Below, piece after piece: positions 18,037 through 27,104 of a stretch of DNA of 64,000 nucleotides. Location: contig NZ_JAFELM010000016.1 in assembly GCF_016890225.1 (NCBI RefSeq), forward strand, positions 186,001 to 250,000, written 5' to 3'. This stretch comes from Bacillus suaedaesalsae. GTDB lineage: Bacteria; Bacillota; Bacilli; Bacillales; SA4. A program made the translations under genes and the position numbers. The notes beneath the pieces are model-generated. The model had not been told where the DNA came from. It saw only the letters and a list, made by a program, of their open reading frames with translations, and made no database searches. Every line of letters begins with the position of its first letter. Positions within the stretch are counted from its first letter, which is position 1.

Positions 18037-19203
18037 TTGAAATCAAATAAGGCACTACCACTTCTTTTTACCGTTATGTTTCTGGTCATGGTTGGATTTG
18101 GAATTATTATTCCGGTCATGCCATTTTACGCAGAAACAATGGGGGCATCTCCTACACAATTAGGCTTACTAATGGCTGTCTATTCACTCATGCAATTTCT
18201 TTTTGCTCCGATGTGGGGGAAGATCTCCGATCGAATCGGTCGTAAGCCTGTTATTATGATAGGAATTTTTGGCCTCTCTCTTTCCTTTTTCTTAATGGCT
18301 CTCTCTACTGAACTTTGGATGCTGTTTGTGGCACGTATCATTGGTGGATTTTTATCCTCTGCCAATATGCCGACTGTCATGGCCTATGTTGCGGATGTGA
18401 CAAGCGAAGAGGATCGCGGTAAAGGGATGGGGATTATCGGGGCATCTGTTGGTCTAGGATTTATTTTTGGACCCGCAATCGGTGGGATTTTCTCAAACCA
18501 AAGTTTAAATCTACCTTTTTATTTAGCTGGAGCATCGTCATTACTAACATTTCTACTCGTTACTCTACTGTTAAAAGAATCTTTGACACCAGAGGAGAGA
18601 GGTACTCAAGCTAGAGAAAGATTGTCACTCTTAAAAGCTTTAAAAGAACCTGTTTCGATATTATTTATCTTACAATTATTCGTTTCTTTTTCATTATCTG
18701 GATTAGAAGCTACATTTGCATATTATGCGTATGAGAAAGCACAGTTAGGGTCGAGAGAACTTGGATATATATTTATGATTATGGGATTTGCAGGTGCACT
18801 TGTACAAGGTGGTCTTGTCGGTAGATTAACTAAGCGATTCAGAGAAGGTATCGTTATACAAATTGGTACACTCATCTCTATGGTTGGCTTTGCATTGATA
18901 TTATTTATAGATAGCTTTGTTACAGCAGCCATATTTTTAACCATATTTGGTGTTGGGAATGGATTTATCAGACCAAGTGTTTCTTCTTTGTTAACGAAAA
19001 CATCGCAGGCAGGGCACGGAAGTACAACTGGAGTCCTTTCTTCATTTGATTCTTTAGGTAGAATCCTAGGTCCGCCAGTCGGAGGATTGTTATTCTCACT
19101 TTCTATTGGCTTACCGTATATATCCGGCATTATTTTTTCAATTATTGCTTTCTTATTATACCGTGTTTACTCTACAAAAAGAATGAAGACAGTACAGCCT
19201 TAG
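18037..19203 (+). CDS. MFS multidrug/tetracycline-type exporter
   Basis: 388 residues with 12 predicted TM helices, the length of TetA/BmrA-type drug:proton antiporters. Motif A between helices 2 and 3 reads GKISDRIGRKPVI; the helix-5 motif C region GASVGLGFIFGPAIGG is typical of exporters in this group. The start is TTG, supported by CTGGAGTG eight bases upstream. The gene stands alone with a very strong terminator. The substrate is unknown; Bacillus relatives of this subgroup act on fluoroquinolones or dyes. Confidence 0.9.
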   Translation: MKSNKALPLLFTVMFLVMVGFGIIIPVMPFYAETMGASPTQLGLLMAVYSLMQFLFAPMWGKISDRIGRKPVIMIGIFGLSLSFFLMALSTELWMLFVARIIGGFLSSANMPTVMAYVADVTSEEDRGKGMGIIGASVGLGFIFGPAIGGIFSNQSLNLPFYLAGASSLLTFLLVTLLLKESLTPEERGTQARERLSLLKALKEPVSILFILQLFVSFSLSGLEATFAYYAYEKAQLGSRELGYIFMIMGFAGALVQGGLVGRLTKRFREGIVIQIGTLISMVGFALILFIDSFVTAAIFLTIFGVGNGFIRPSVSSLLTKTSQAGHGSTTGVLSSFDSLGRILGPPVGGLLFSLSIGLPYISGIIFSIIAFLLYRVYSTKRMKTVQP

Positions 19204-19206
19204 CTT

Positions 19207-19248
19207 AAACAAAAGGAGAGTTAGTTCATAACCACTCTCCTTTTGTTT
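19207..19248 (+). terminator. Strong intrinsic terminator of the MFS gene
   Basis: A perfect 15-base stem (AAACAAAAGGAGAGT with its complement) and a 12-base loop lie just after the stop codon. Confidence 0.85.
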
Positions 19249-19533
19249 ATCCTCATTTCCAAACAGTTGGTTACATTTTCATTTATATATATGATAAATA
19301 TAAGTTTCATGGAGTTAGATTATTTACCTACTTAGTTTTTTGCACCATAGCCAGTACACTTTTCGAGATGATTACAGCGTCTTCTTATCTTCACTTCTTT
19401 AAGTATCATAATTGGAAGCCGATTTATTCATTACCAGTGTATCTGATTGTTCAACCATTCACTATTTTATTTTTCATTTAATTCAACATTTGCATAAGGC
19501 AAAAATAAAAAAATTCCCCGATTAAAGAGAATT
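19249..19533. other. Intergenic stretch with only a weak terminator
   Basis: No gene is visible in this stretch. At about 19500-19530 an imperfect AATTCTC/GGGAATT stem with T7 on the minus strand could end the deacetylase transcript. Confidence 0.45.
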
Positions 19534-20733
19534 TTATTTTAAATTTACAACTTTTAAATTTTGTTCTTTAAAATACTCTAGTATTGTTGGTAGGGCATCT
19601 ACTACATCCTGAGATTCATGTAACAAAATGATGGAACCCGACGGATTGGTGTTTTTTATATAATTTATAATTGAATCTGGATTTCGATTTTTCCAATCCT
19701 CTGTATCTTTGTTCCATAACACCACTTTATGCTGTAATTTGTTTAAAATTTCCTCAGTAATACCATTTTTTGAGCCGTAAGGTGGTCGAAACAGTACAAC
19801 CTCTTCTTCCGTTAAGGATTGGATAAGCTCAATAGAAGTAACAATTTCATTCTCTTGTTCAGAGTATGATAGATGCCTTAAATTGGCATGATGCATGGAG
19901 TGACTACCAATTGAAAAGCCATCTTGATGAATAGACTTAACATAGCTTGGGTACTTTTGGGCACTCGTCCCAATAAAGAAAAATGTACCACCAGCATTAT
20001 GTTCTTTCAGTATTCTAGCAATCTCTAATGAATACTTTGATGGTCCATCATCAAATGTTAACGCCACATGGCCGTTTGCCAACTGGTAATTCAACTCTTT
20101 TTCAAGCGTGTAATCTAATGGATTCATTTTTATCTCTTGCTCTGTAACAGTTGTCGTGCTTAATACTTCGGTTGTGTTTTCTACCTTTTGAATCTGTTCC
20201 TTTTCTGCCTTTACGTATTGTTCCTTCGGCAAATTCGTTTCATTCATAATAGAATGACTAGAGTAGCCTAAAAGTACAGTTAAGACCGCACTAAGTAATG
20301 CTAGCGAGAACCACGGTGCCTTTCTCGTATTTTGAGGAACTATCGTTGGTGTATTTACAACTTTAAAGGTTTCTTCCTCTTCAAATGATAGGAAGGGCAG
20401 CTGAAGAAACTCATCAGGTGTTCTTAGTTCCTTTAGAGTCATGAGTTCATTAGCGTAATTCTCCGAACAAGTAAACTGAATATGTTCACTTTGATCACGA
20501 TATGTTTTGGTTATTGTACTCAAACAATTATATTTACAAGTTAGCGACAATCTATATTTACTACTTGTATCCCTCTCTACAATGCTCAGCATATGTTCAG
20601 CTGTCAAACTATCAATCTTCCAATTGATAAGTCTATCAACGTCATACCAAGATGCTCTTATGATTAGATGGGGCACTTCTTCTATTTTCTCTATAGATAC
20701 TAACTCTAATACTTTCCCCTGATAGATAGACAA
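19534..20733 (-). CDS. Membrane-anchored polysaccharide deacetylase (NodB domain)
   Basis: 399 residues. The C-terminal ~200 residues are a complete carbohydrate-esterase-4 domain: TFDDGP, the metal-binding HSMHH, RPPYG, DTEDW and LLHES. It should de-N-acetylate peptidoglycan or another envelope glycan. Unusually, about 140 residues of a non-hydrophobic domain precede the single TM helix (about 144-162), so that domain should be cytoplasmic and the catalytic domain outside. I do not recognise the N-terminal domain. The start is TTG with a weak GAGAGTG upstream. It lies 40 bases after the coiled-coil gene and is probably co-transcribed with it. Confidence 0.88.
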   Translation of the reverse strand: MSIYQGKVLELVSIEKIEEVPHLIIRASWYDVDRLINWKIDSLTAEHMLSIVERDTSSKYRLSLTCKYNCLSTITKTYRDQSEHIQFTCSENYANELMTLKELRTPDEFLQLPFLSFEEEETFKVVNTPTIVPQNTRKAPWFSLALLSAVLTVLLGYSSHSIMNETNLPKEQYVKAEKEQIQKVENTTEVLSTTTVTEQEIKMNPLDYTLEKELNYQLANGHVALTFDDGPSKYSLEIARILKEHNAGGTFFFIGTSAQKYPSYVKSIHQDGFSIGSHSMHHANLRHLSYSEQENEIVTSIELIQSLTEEEVVLFRPPYGSKNGITEEILNKLQHKVVLWNKDTEDWKNRNPDSIINYIKNTNPSGSIILLHESQDVVDALPTILEYFKEQNLKVVNLK

Positions 20734-20773
20734 TTCAATACACTCTCATCTCTATTGTTGTATGATTTTTGCT

Positions 20774-21472
20774 TTATTTAGTAGGAGGAGAGAAAGATAT
20801 GCGTTGTGTAAACTCGTTGATCGTTTGCAACAATTGTTCCTTTTCTGCATGCACTTTTTCATATCTTTCTTGATTGTTTTGATTTTCAACTTCTAATTCA
20901 CGAATACGTTCTTCTAGCTCTGTATTTTTAAGCATCGCTTGGTATTGAGCCTGAGTTGCTTCTTCTGTAAGCTTGTTATACTTTCTAACTTCTTTCTCTA
21001 GTTCGGTTCTTATGTTATCTGATTCACTGTTTGAAGTGTTTTGGTATTCTTTATAATCTTCTAGAAGTTGGTCATAACTCATCTGTTTATCTGTTAATTT
21101 ACTTTCTAGTAGACTAATTTCACTAATTTTTTCTTGCAATTGTTGCTCTTTCTTCATAAGTTCTTGCTTTAAACGTGTGACAGATTCTTTTGTAGAATAT
21201 AATGAATCTTCTAATCCTGTGTTTTTATACAGAATTAGTTGTCGATCCTTGAGCATATTTTCTAATGCTACAATTAAGTCCAAGGACACTTTATCTTGAT
21301 TTTCTTTTGTGAAAACAGACTTAGTACTTACTGTATCCACTTCAATTTCCTCAGTGCTTTCTTCCTCAATTATGGTCTCTTCTATTACTTCAATCGCTTC
21401 TTCTTCCGTTACAGGACTTGAGAGTATCCCTTTAAACCAGCCCTTTGGTTTATTCGTTGATTCTTTTGTCAC
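20774..21472 (-). CDS. Acidic coiled-coil protein, unknown function
   Basis: 232 residues from a GTG start with GGGGAAAAGA upstream. Residues 1-40 are a basic then acidic leader (EEEAIEVIEETIIEEESTEEIE). From about 55 to 225 the sequence is almost all heptad-like, E/K/Q-rich coiled coil without a membrane segment. It precedes the deacetylase with its odd cytoplasmic domain, so a scaffold or positioning role for that enzyme is possible but is inference. A structured RNA-like element lies in its long upstream region. Confidence 0.75.
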   Translation of the reverse strand: MTKESTNKPKGWFKGILSSPVTEEEAIEVIEETIIEEESTEEIEVDTVSTKSVFTKENQDKVSLDLIVALENMLKDRQLILYKNTGLEDSLYSTKESVTRLKQELMKKEQQLQEKISEISLLESKLTDKQMSYDQLLEDYKEYQNTSNSESDNIRTELEKEVRKYNKLTEEATQAQYQAMLKNTELEERIRELEVENQNNQERYEKVHAEKEQLLQTINEFTQRISFSPPTK

Positions 21473-21720
21473 GATCTTTTCCCCCAGATTTTCTATATAA
21501 ATATAATAAGGATAATAGTAATAGGATATAAGCTACGAATCTCATAAAATGACAAAGTTCATCAAAATCCCTAAAATATTCCTACCTTTATTTTAGTTCT
21601 ATGTAGAAATAAGTCAACTTATGTCCTATGAAATAGTTCATTAGTAGTGTGAAATTGTTAGTTTAATATATATGGCCAAGGCAAACAAATTCTACTATAT
21701 TGATTCAGTAATGTAACAAA

Positions 21721-21800
21721 GCCCAAGAACAAAAGGTGCAGGCGCCCGTTTAGTCTCGGGAACCTTTGACCTCAGGTGGGCTGGGTTTTGGAGCTGGATG
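21721..21800 (-). ncRNA. Unassigned structured element A, related to the one at 51010-51125
   Basis: On the minus strand a segment CAGCCC...GGGCGCCTG can form an outer helix with a CGC bulge, enclosing GAGGTCAA and CCCGAGACTAAAC. The same blocks (GAGGTCAA, CCCG-AGA, CTAAACGG.GCGCC) occur in the same order in the element at 51.0 kb. Here a competing fold pairs AAAGGT/ACCTTT and CCCG/CGGG just before TTTTGTTCTT, which resembles a terminator. It lies about 250 bases upstream of the coiled-coil gene. I cannot match it to a known RNA class. Confidence 0.5.
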
Positions 21801-21853
21801 ATGAATATGCCACCCTATAAGATACAATTTAGAATTTTATACTTATTGAATTT

Positions 21854-21882
21854 AAAAAAACACCCACAAATGTGTGGGTGCA
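21854..21882 (-). terminator. Intrinsic terminator of the lysine transporter operon
   Basis: CACCCACA and TGTGGGTG pair around a four-base loop. Seven T follow on the minus strand, directly after the ATPase stop. Confidence 0.92.
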
Positions 21883-21886
21883 AAGT

Positions 21887-22624
21887 TTATTGTTTAATTG
21901 TTCGTTTTAGAAACTCTCTTGTTCGTTCTGCAGTTGGATGATTAAAGATTCGCTCTGGGCTTCCTTCTTCGGCAATTACACCTTTATCCATAAACACGAC
22001 GCGGTCTGAAACTTCCTTAGCAAATTCCATCTCATGTGTCACGATAAGCATCGTTAAACCAGTATGAGCAAGCTCCTTCATAACCTTTAACACTTCACCG
22101 ACCATTTCAGGGTCTAATGCAGAGGTTGGCTCATCAAATAGCAATACATCTGGTTCCATCGAAAGTGCTCTTGCAATCGCTACACGTTGCTTTTGTCCGC
22201 CAGATAATTGTCTAGGCTTCGCATGAATGTATTGGTCCATCCCAACAACCTTTAAATACTTCAATGCAACTCTTTCTGCCTCTTCTTTTGAACGCTTCAA
22301 TACTTTCACTTGTCCAACAATACAATTTCCTAATACATCGTGGTTATTAAACAAATTAAAGGATTGAAAAACCATTCCCAGCTTCTGCCGATACATGTTA
22401 ATATCATGCTTTCCATCTAATATATTCTCACCTTTGTAGATGATTTGGCCACCACTTGGCTTTTCAAGTAAATTAATGCAACGCAGAAGAGTCGATTTTC
22501 CTGAACCAGAAGAACCTATGATACATACCACTTCTCCTTTTTTAACAGAGAAATCTATATCTTTAAGCACCTCATGCGATCCAAAAGATTTACTTAAGTG
22601 TCTAATTTCAATGATGCTTTCCAT
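21887..22624 (-). CDS. Amino-acid ABC transporter ATPase (probably lysine)
   Basis: 245 residues from the ATG at 22624, which has AAAGGAGG eight bases upstream (a GTG three codons earlier is less likely). It has Walker [10 protein letters not shown], signature LSGGQKQR, Walker [15 protein letters not shown] and the H-loop in VTHEMEF, typical of the HisP/GlnQ polar amino-acid importer family. It is last in the SBP-permease-ATPase order, 14 bases after the permease. The lysine riboswitch at the head of the operon makes lysine the likely cargo. Confidence 0.93.
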   Translation of the reverse strand: MESIIEIRHLSKSFGSHEVLKDIDFSVKKGEVVCIIGSSGSGKSTLLRCINLLEKPSGGQIIYKGENILDGKHDINMYRQKLGMVFQSFNLFNNHDVLGNCIVGQVKVLKRSKEEAERVALKYLKVVGMDQYIHAKPRQLSGGQKQRVAIARALSMEPDVLLFDEPTSALDPEMVGEVLKVMKELAHTGLTMLIVTHEMEFAKEVSDRVVFMDKGVIAEEGSPERIFNHPTAERTREFLKRTIKQ

Positions 22625-22638
22625 ATCGCCCACCTCCT

Positions 22639-23382
22639 TTACTTTTCGAGTGTCTTTCCTTGTACTTGGGCTGTATTTAACATGTAATTATCAGGTCCGT
22701 CTAATCTTTTTTCAATATAGGCCAAGATTCTTGTTACAGTAATTGTCATTACTAAGTAGATAAAGCACGCAATGAAGAATGATTCAAAATATCTATAGTT
22801 ATTCCCTGCAATCGATTTTGTTTGGAAAAATAATTCTGTAACCGAGATTACACTTAGTACAGATGTATCCTTAATATTGATAACAAATTGGTTACCAGTA
22901 GCTGGTAAGATATTTCGAATCACTTGTGGTAGTACCACATTTGTCATCGTTTGAAAATGATTCATACCTAGAGCACGCGCCGCCTCAAACTGCCCTTTTT
23001 CAATGGAAACAATGCCTCCACGCACAATTTCAGCCATATATGCACCTGTATTGATTGAAACAATAAATACAGCAGCTAATATACGGTCCATATCAATTCC
23101 AAATGCTAAGGCTGAGCCATAAAAGATAACCATGGCTTGAACAATCATTGGGGTTCCACGGAAAAATTCAATATATATAGAATGAATAGCATTTACAACT
23201 TTAAGAATCGTTCTTTTCAAACCTTTCTCAGGCATTGGAATAGTACGTATAATACCAATAAATAGACCGATGGTTGCACCTATTATTGTACCAATTAGAG
23301 AAATCAAGAGAGTCATTCCCGCTCCACGAAGGAACATTGGCCAGTTCTCTGAAAATATTGTAATAATCCACTCAACACTCAT
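22639..23382 (-). CDS. Amino-acid ABC transporter permease (probably lysine)
   Basis: 247 residues with five or six TM helices and the HisM/GlnP-type coupling loop ([35 protein letters not shown]), where the EAA motif contacts the ATPase. AAGGAGGG precedes the ATG. A hairpin followed by a T-rich tract separates it from the binding-protein gene upstream, so the permease and ATPase are probably made in smaller amounts than the binding protein. Confidence 0.93.
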   Translation of the reverse strand: MSVEWIITIFSENWPMFLRGAGMTLLISLIGTIIGATIGLFIGIIRTIPMPEKGLKRTILKVVNAIHSIYIEFFRGTPMIVQAMVIFYGSALAFGIDMDRILAAVFIVSINTGAYMAEIVRGGIVSIEKGQFEAARALGMNHFQTMTNVVLPQVIRNILPATGNQFVINIKDTSVLSVISVTELFFQTKSIAGNNYRYFESFFIACFIYLVMTITVTRILAYIEKRLDGPDNYMLNTAQVQGKTLEK

Positions 23383-23499
23383 TTCTTATCCCTCCTTCTT
23401 AGTAAATACTTGGCTAGGCCCAAGTCTTCAGACGCAGGCATTTGCCTCAGTTTTACTTATGCGTTAAGCAAGTTGTATACTTTCTTATTAGTAAAATAT

Positions 23500-23529
23500 A
23501 AAACCGGCCCAAAAACTACAGCCGGTTTT
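23500..23529 (-). terminator. Leaky intra-operon terminator between binding protein and permease
   Basis: AAAACCGGC and GCCGGTTTT pair, followed on the minus strand by TATATTTT. The position after a binding-protein gene is common for tuning expression within ABC operons. Confidence 0.65.
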
Positions 23530-23541
23530 ATTTCTTTGATC

Positions 23542-24354
23542 TTATTTTGCTGCAGGTTGATTTTTAATCGCTGCATCCATAATTGACTTTTGATCTTCTT
23601 TTGAAATACCTGCTAAAATTTCATTGATCTTTTCTGTTAACTCACTATCTTTTTCAAGGCCAACAGCAATAGCTGTATCCTCTGGAGATGTTTCAAATCC
23701 TTCTGTAAATTCTACCATTGCAAAGTTCTCGTTAGCGGCAGCAGCACTTACACCTTCTGGACGTTCAGATACATATCCATCAATTACACCAGATTCTAAC
23801 GCAACTCTCATAGCTGGGAAGTTATCCATTGCAGTTTGCTTACTCACACCTGTAATTTGATCAATAACTGTATAGTGGAACGTATTTAATTGGGCAGATA
23901 CTTTTGCACCTTTAAAATCTTGAATCGATGTTGCATTTTCATACTTGCTTCCTTTTTTCACTACCATTACTAGATCTGATTCATAGTAATTAATAGAGAA
24001 ATCAATTGTCTTACTACGTTCAGCTGTTGGAGACATCCCTGCAATAATCGCATCGATTTTCCCTGAAGTTAAAGCTGGAATTAAACCATCCCATTCAGTT
24101 TTAACAATCACTAACTCTTTACCTAAACCTTCTGCAATTTTCTTCGCGACCTCAACATCATAACCACCTGCATATTCTGCACTACCATCAATCTTTACTC
24201 CACCGTTTGAATCATCGTTTTGCGTCCAGTTAAACGGTGCATATCCTGCCTCAAGTCCAACCTTAAATGTGTTATCATCTCCGTTTGAACCACATCCTGC
24301 TAATAACACAATTCCAAAGATTGATAGTACGAATAACATCATTAATTTTTTCAT
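23542..24354 (-). CDS. Amino-acid ABC transporter substrate-binding lipoprotein (probably lysine)
   Basis: 270 residues with a lipoprotein signal (lipobox LLAGC, Cys at 21) and an SBP_bac_3 domain: VGLEAGYAPFNW, GYDVEVAKKIAEGLGKELV, the ligand-contacting WDGLIPALTSGKIDAIIAGMS, and DLVMVVKKGS. It captures the amino acid outside the membrane. It is first in the operon downstream of a lysine riboswitch and its terminator, which points to lysine or a related basic amino acid. Confidence 0.94.
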   Translation of the reverse strand: MKKLMMLFVLSIFGIVLLAGCGSNGDDNTFKVGLEAGYAPFNWTQNDDSNGGVKIDGSAEYAGGYDVEVAKKIAEGLGKELVIVKTEWDGLIPALTSGKIDAIIAGMSPTAERSKTIDFSINYYESDLVMVVKKGSKYENATSIQDFKGAKVSAQLNTFHYTVIDQITGVSKQTAMDNFPAMRVALESGVIDGYVSERPEGVSAAAANENFAMVEFTEGFETSPEDTAIAVGLEKDSELTEKINEILAGISKEDQKSIMDAAIKNQPAAK

Positions 24355-24423
24355 TTCTTTTCCCCCTATTTTTTATATATTTTATGTGTGCTAACAATAG
24401 GTTAGTAGGTAATTTTTACAAAT

Positions 24424-24452
24424 AAAAAACGACCTGAGATAAACTCAGGTCG
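24424..24452 (-). terminator. Expression-platform terminator of the lysine riboswitch
   Basis: CGACCTGAG pairs with CTCAGGTCG, and on the minus strand the stem is followed by TTTTTTATTT. It sits between the aptamer and the binding-protein gene, as expected for attenuation when lysine is bound. Confidence 0.9.
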
Positions 24453-24486
24453 CAATATGTATAATTGCCCTAAAGTCCTCTTCTTT

Positions 24487-24690
24487 TCCCAAATGAGATA
24501 GCACAACTTAAGTAAACCGGGTTGTTTACTTAAGACAGTCCTGCAGCTATTAACTACAGACCCAGCAAGTAATAGTGAGGCTAAATACTTGCTTCGGCAA
24601 TATTCCCTTCTCATTAGAATCCTAGCTCCTCTGGCTCTTCTAAAGACTGTTGAACATCGCACCTCTACCTCACTGTCAAAAGTGAGGTCT
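24487..24690 (-). ncRNA. Lysine riboswitch (L box)
   Basis: The minus strand carries the full series of L-box landmarks in order: GAGGTAGAGGTGCGA near the 5' end, GAAGGGAAT, TTGCCGAAGCAAGTATT, its partner ATTACTTGCTGG, GGACTGTCTTAAGTAAAC paired with GTTTACTTAAG, and the closing GCTATCTCATTTGG. The sequence closely follows the lysC leader of Bacillus. A strong terminator follows. By family, bound lysine favours termination and shuts off the transporter operon. Confidence 0.96.
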
Positions 24691-24713
24691 TATTCAATTA
24701 ATTTACACTACTA

Positions 24714-24742
24714 AGCCTACAATACGATGCTTTTTCTGTCAA
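24714..24742 (-). promoter_or_regulatory. Sigma-A promoter of the lysine transporter operon
   Basis: On the minus strand a perfect TTGACA is followed 17 bases later by TAGGCT, about 25 bases before the riboswitch begins. The -35 is perfect; the -10 keeps only the key T, A and final T. Confidence 0.65.
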
Positions 24743-24851
24743 TCTAGCATTTTGTAATAACTTAAAACGTATTAGATATTTAAAATATGAATATACGGTG
24801 AGACCTATTGTAGTAGACAATCAAGTATAATAAAAGCGGCAATAATTACCA

Positions 24852-25334
24852 CTATTGTTTCAGGGAATTTTGTTTCTCATGATTAATTAGCCACTCTTTT
24901 CTCCAAAGCCCCCCTGCATATCCTGTAAGTGTTCCGTTTGAACCAATGATTCTGTGGCAAGGCACTGCAATGCTAATTTTATTTCTACCATTTGCACTTC
25001 CTACAGCACGGATAGCCTTTTCATTTCCTACTTTCACTGCAATTTCTTTATAAGAGCCTGTTTCTGCGTAGGGAATGGTAGTAAGAGCTTTCCATACTCC
25101 TTTTTGAAAATCAGTACCATTAAGAACATATGGGAAGGTAAAGTCTTGCCTTTCACCTTTAAAGTATTCATCTAACTGCTCATAACACTCTTGTAAAACC
25201 TTAGGTGTATTCTTCGTTAAATGATTCACGACCGAATCGCCTTCAACGAATAAAATGGACTGAATTTCAGCTTCAGTTCCTATAATTTCAATTACTCCAA
25301 TAGGTGAAGCATAATCTAGTTTATGATGTTCCAT
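24852..25334 (-). CDS. ogt: O6-alkylguanine-DNA alkyltransferase
   Basis: 160 residues from the ATG at 25334, chosen because GGAGG lies eight bases upstream; an ATG ten codons earlier has no such site. This suicide enzyme moves the alkyl group from O6-methylguanine in DNA to its own cysteine. The active-site motif IAVPCHRIIGSNGTLTGYAG is complete, followed by the usual WRKEWLINHE tail. It is the last gene of an adaA-alkA-ogt operon and its start overlaps the end of alkA by 14 bases. It corresponds to B. subtilis AdaB/Ogt. Confidence 0.95.
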   Translation of the reverse strand: MEHHKLDYASPIGVIEIIGTEAEIQSILFVEGDSVVNHLTKNTPKVLQECYEQLDEYFKGERQDFTFPYVLNGTDFQKGVWKALTTIPYAETGSYKEIAVKVGNEKAIRAVGSANGRNKISIAVPCHRIIGSNGTLTGYAGGLWRKEWLINHEKQNSLKQ

Positions 25335-26235
25335 ATAATGACCTCCAAAGATAAAAGACGGCATAAGCTTTATACCCTTTCCAATTTACAGCAATCTCCT
25401 CAATTTCTTGAATCGTTGGCTTTCGGTTCAGTTCCAACTGTTGCTTTAAAGCTTGATGCAATCCAACATCTGAGATTGGAAAGGCATCAGGCTGATGAAA
25501 GCATTTCATTAGCACATAATCGGCTGTCCAAGCCCCTATACCTCTTAATCTAATTAATGTTTCTTTCATTTGAGTGTAATCATTCATTTCTAACAGTTTT
25601 ATTTTGGAAAGTTCCTCAGTCGCCATGATGTTTGCAATTCCAATTACATATTCTGCCTTTCTCTTTGAAAATTGTAACTCGGTTAAATCTTCTAATTCAA
25701 TAGCAGCAATTTTCTCATAGGTTGGAAAACACCAAAAGGTTTCCCCGTTGTACATAAGACTTTCTCCAAACACTTCTACAAACCTCTTTTTTAATGTATA
25801 AGCAAAGGTTAAATTAATTTGTTGTCCAATAATTGCCCATGTTAATGCCTCAAACAAATCAGGAATACAAATGATTCGGAGCCCATCATACTGAGAGGAA
25901 ATAGGACCCAAAATGTCGTCACCGCTCGCGGATTTTTTAAACTGGGACAACTCAAAGTCAAAGTCAAACCATTCCCAAATATAATTCACTACCTGAATAC
26001 GGAAGTCCTTATCGGGAGTCTCTAATGGAAAATCAACATAAAGGACATTATTTTGAAACTTTATTCTAAATAGAACTAACGTTTGATCCACCTTTAACAA
26101 TTTATATATCATTTGTTCCCGAATTTGATAGAGCACTTCTTTATTTGACCTGCCTAGGAACACTAAACATTCATCATAATTAAACTCTTGGGGAGGAAAA
26201 ATTTCTATATATGTTTCACCGTCATGCCAATTCAT
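25321..26235 (-). CDS. alkA: DNA-3-methyladenine glycosylase II (AlkA family)
   Basis: 304 residues. It removes alkylated bases from DNA as the first step of base-excision repair. An AlkA-type N-terminal domain (about 1-110) precedes the helix-hairpin-helix glycosylase fold: LIRLRGIGAWTADYVLMKCF, with the catalytic Asp in FPISDVGL. It has no iron-sulphur cluster cysteines, as expected for AlkA. AAGGAG precedes the ATG. It overlaps adaA by 14 bases and ogt by 14 bases, so all three are translationally coupled. Confidence 0.93.
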   Translation of the reverse strand: MNWHDGETYIEIFPPQEFNYDECLVFLGRSNKEVLYQIREQMIYKLLKVDQTLVLFRIKFQNNVLYVDFPLETPDKDFRIQVVNYIWEWFDFDFELSQFKKSASGDDILGPISSQYDGLRIICIPDLFEALTWAIIGQQINLTFAYTLKKRFVEVFGESLMYNGETFWCFPTYEKIAAIELEDLTELQFSKRKAEYVIGIANIMATEELSKIKLLEMNDYTQMKETLIRLRGIGAWTADYVLMKCFHQPDAFPISDVGLHQALKQQLELNRKPTIQEIEEIAVNWKGYKAYAVFYLWRSLYGTS

Positions 26236-26818
26236 CTTGTTTACTCCTTAAATGATCTCGGAATTCACCTGGTGTACAATTATGAATTCTTTTAAATACC
26301 CGATAAAAGTTAGACGTACTTTGGAATCCTACTTCATAACATATCTCAAGATTTGTTTGGTCTGTATATTTGAGTAGATGAACAGCTTTATCCACTCTAA
26401 TTTTCTCCAAATAAGATCTCGGAGTTTCCCTCGTCTCCTGCTTAAATAAACGTTCAAGATAATAACAACTAACACCTACATGGTCTGCAATATCTTGTAA
26501 AACTAACATTTGCCTATGATTCTTCACTAGAAAGGCAATTACATTTCGGACAATCGCTATATGCGGTGAATATTCAACCTCAGGTTGACACCTTTTACAG
26601 GCACGAAAACCCGCTTCTTCTACTTCTTTCATGTCAAAGAAAAATTCCACATTAACCTTTTTCGGCTTCCTAGAACGGCAAGATGGCCGACAATAAATCT
26701 TTGTTGTCTTCACAGCTGTATAAAATAAACCATCATACGTGTTGTCACAATTTATAATTTTTTCCCACATCTCATCAAATGAAAGCTGCATGGGATTAAC
26801 CACTCGTTTCACATCCAA
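26222..26818 (-). CDS. adaA: AdaA: methylphosphotriester-DNA methyltransferase and AraC-type activator
   Basis: 198 residues. The N-terminal Ada metal-binding domain has four zinc cysteines (YCRPSCRSRKP and FRACKRCQPE); the first accepts a methyl group from phosphotriesters and switches the protein into an activator. The C-terminal ~100 residues are an AraC-type double HTH (LERLFKQETRETPRSYLEKIR and EVGFQSTSNFYRVFKRIHNCTPGEFR). The start is TTG with AGAGGTG upstream; an ATG nine codons on is possible. As head of the operon it should induce itself, alkA and ogt after methylation damage. Confidence 0.94.
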   Translation of the reverse strand: MDVKRVVNPMQLSFDEMWEKIINCDNTYDGLFYTAVKTTKIYCRPSCRSRKPKKVNVEFFFDMKEVEEAGFRACKRCQPEVEYSPHIAIVRNVIAFLVKNHRQMLVLQDIADHVGVSCYYLERLFKQETRETPRSYLEKIRVDKAVHLLKYTDQTNLEICYEVGFQSTSNFYRVFKRIHNCTPGEFRDHLRSKQDELA

Positions 26819-26840
26819 TCATGTTCACCTCTATTTCATC

Positions 26841-26869
26841 ATTATACTTATATTAGCAATTCGTAAACA
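26841..26869 (-). promoter_or_regulatory. Probable AdaA-activated promoter
   Basis: On the minus strand a perfect TATAAT lies about 25 bases before the adaA start, but the -35 position (TGTTTA) is poor. A weak -35 behind a perfect -10 fits a promoter that needs an activator. Confidence 0.5.
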
Positions 26870-27104
26870 TTTTTTTCGTCCTCATTCTTGCTGTTATGGT
26901 CTTAATAAATCAAATCGCCCTTGGCTCACCTTGGCTAATAGCAAATGTTATGAGAGAAACAGATTTTTTCATATTCTATTTCTATATTTTTGTAGTAGTG
27001 TTCATAAAATTAGTTCATCATTTCAGGATAGAGAGTTTGAAATTGACATACAAGTTATGTAGGTTATTATCATTTATATAGAGGATATTTCGAGGTGGTA
27101 TACC

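Noticed and set aside
24402-24662. 86-codon minus-strand open frame upstream of the lysine transporter genes
   Set aside because: It lies over the lysine riboswitch and its terminator; the sequence is explained by RNA structure and the protein has no coding character.
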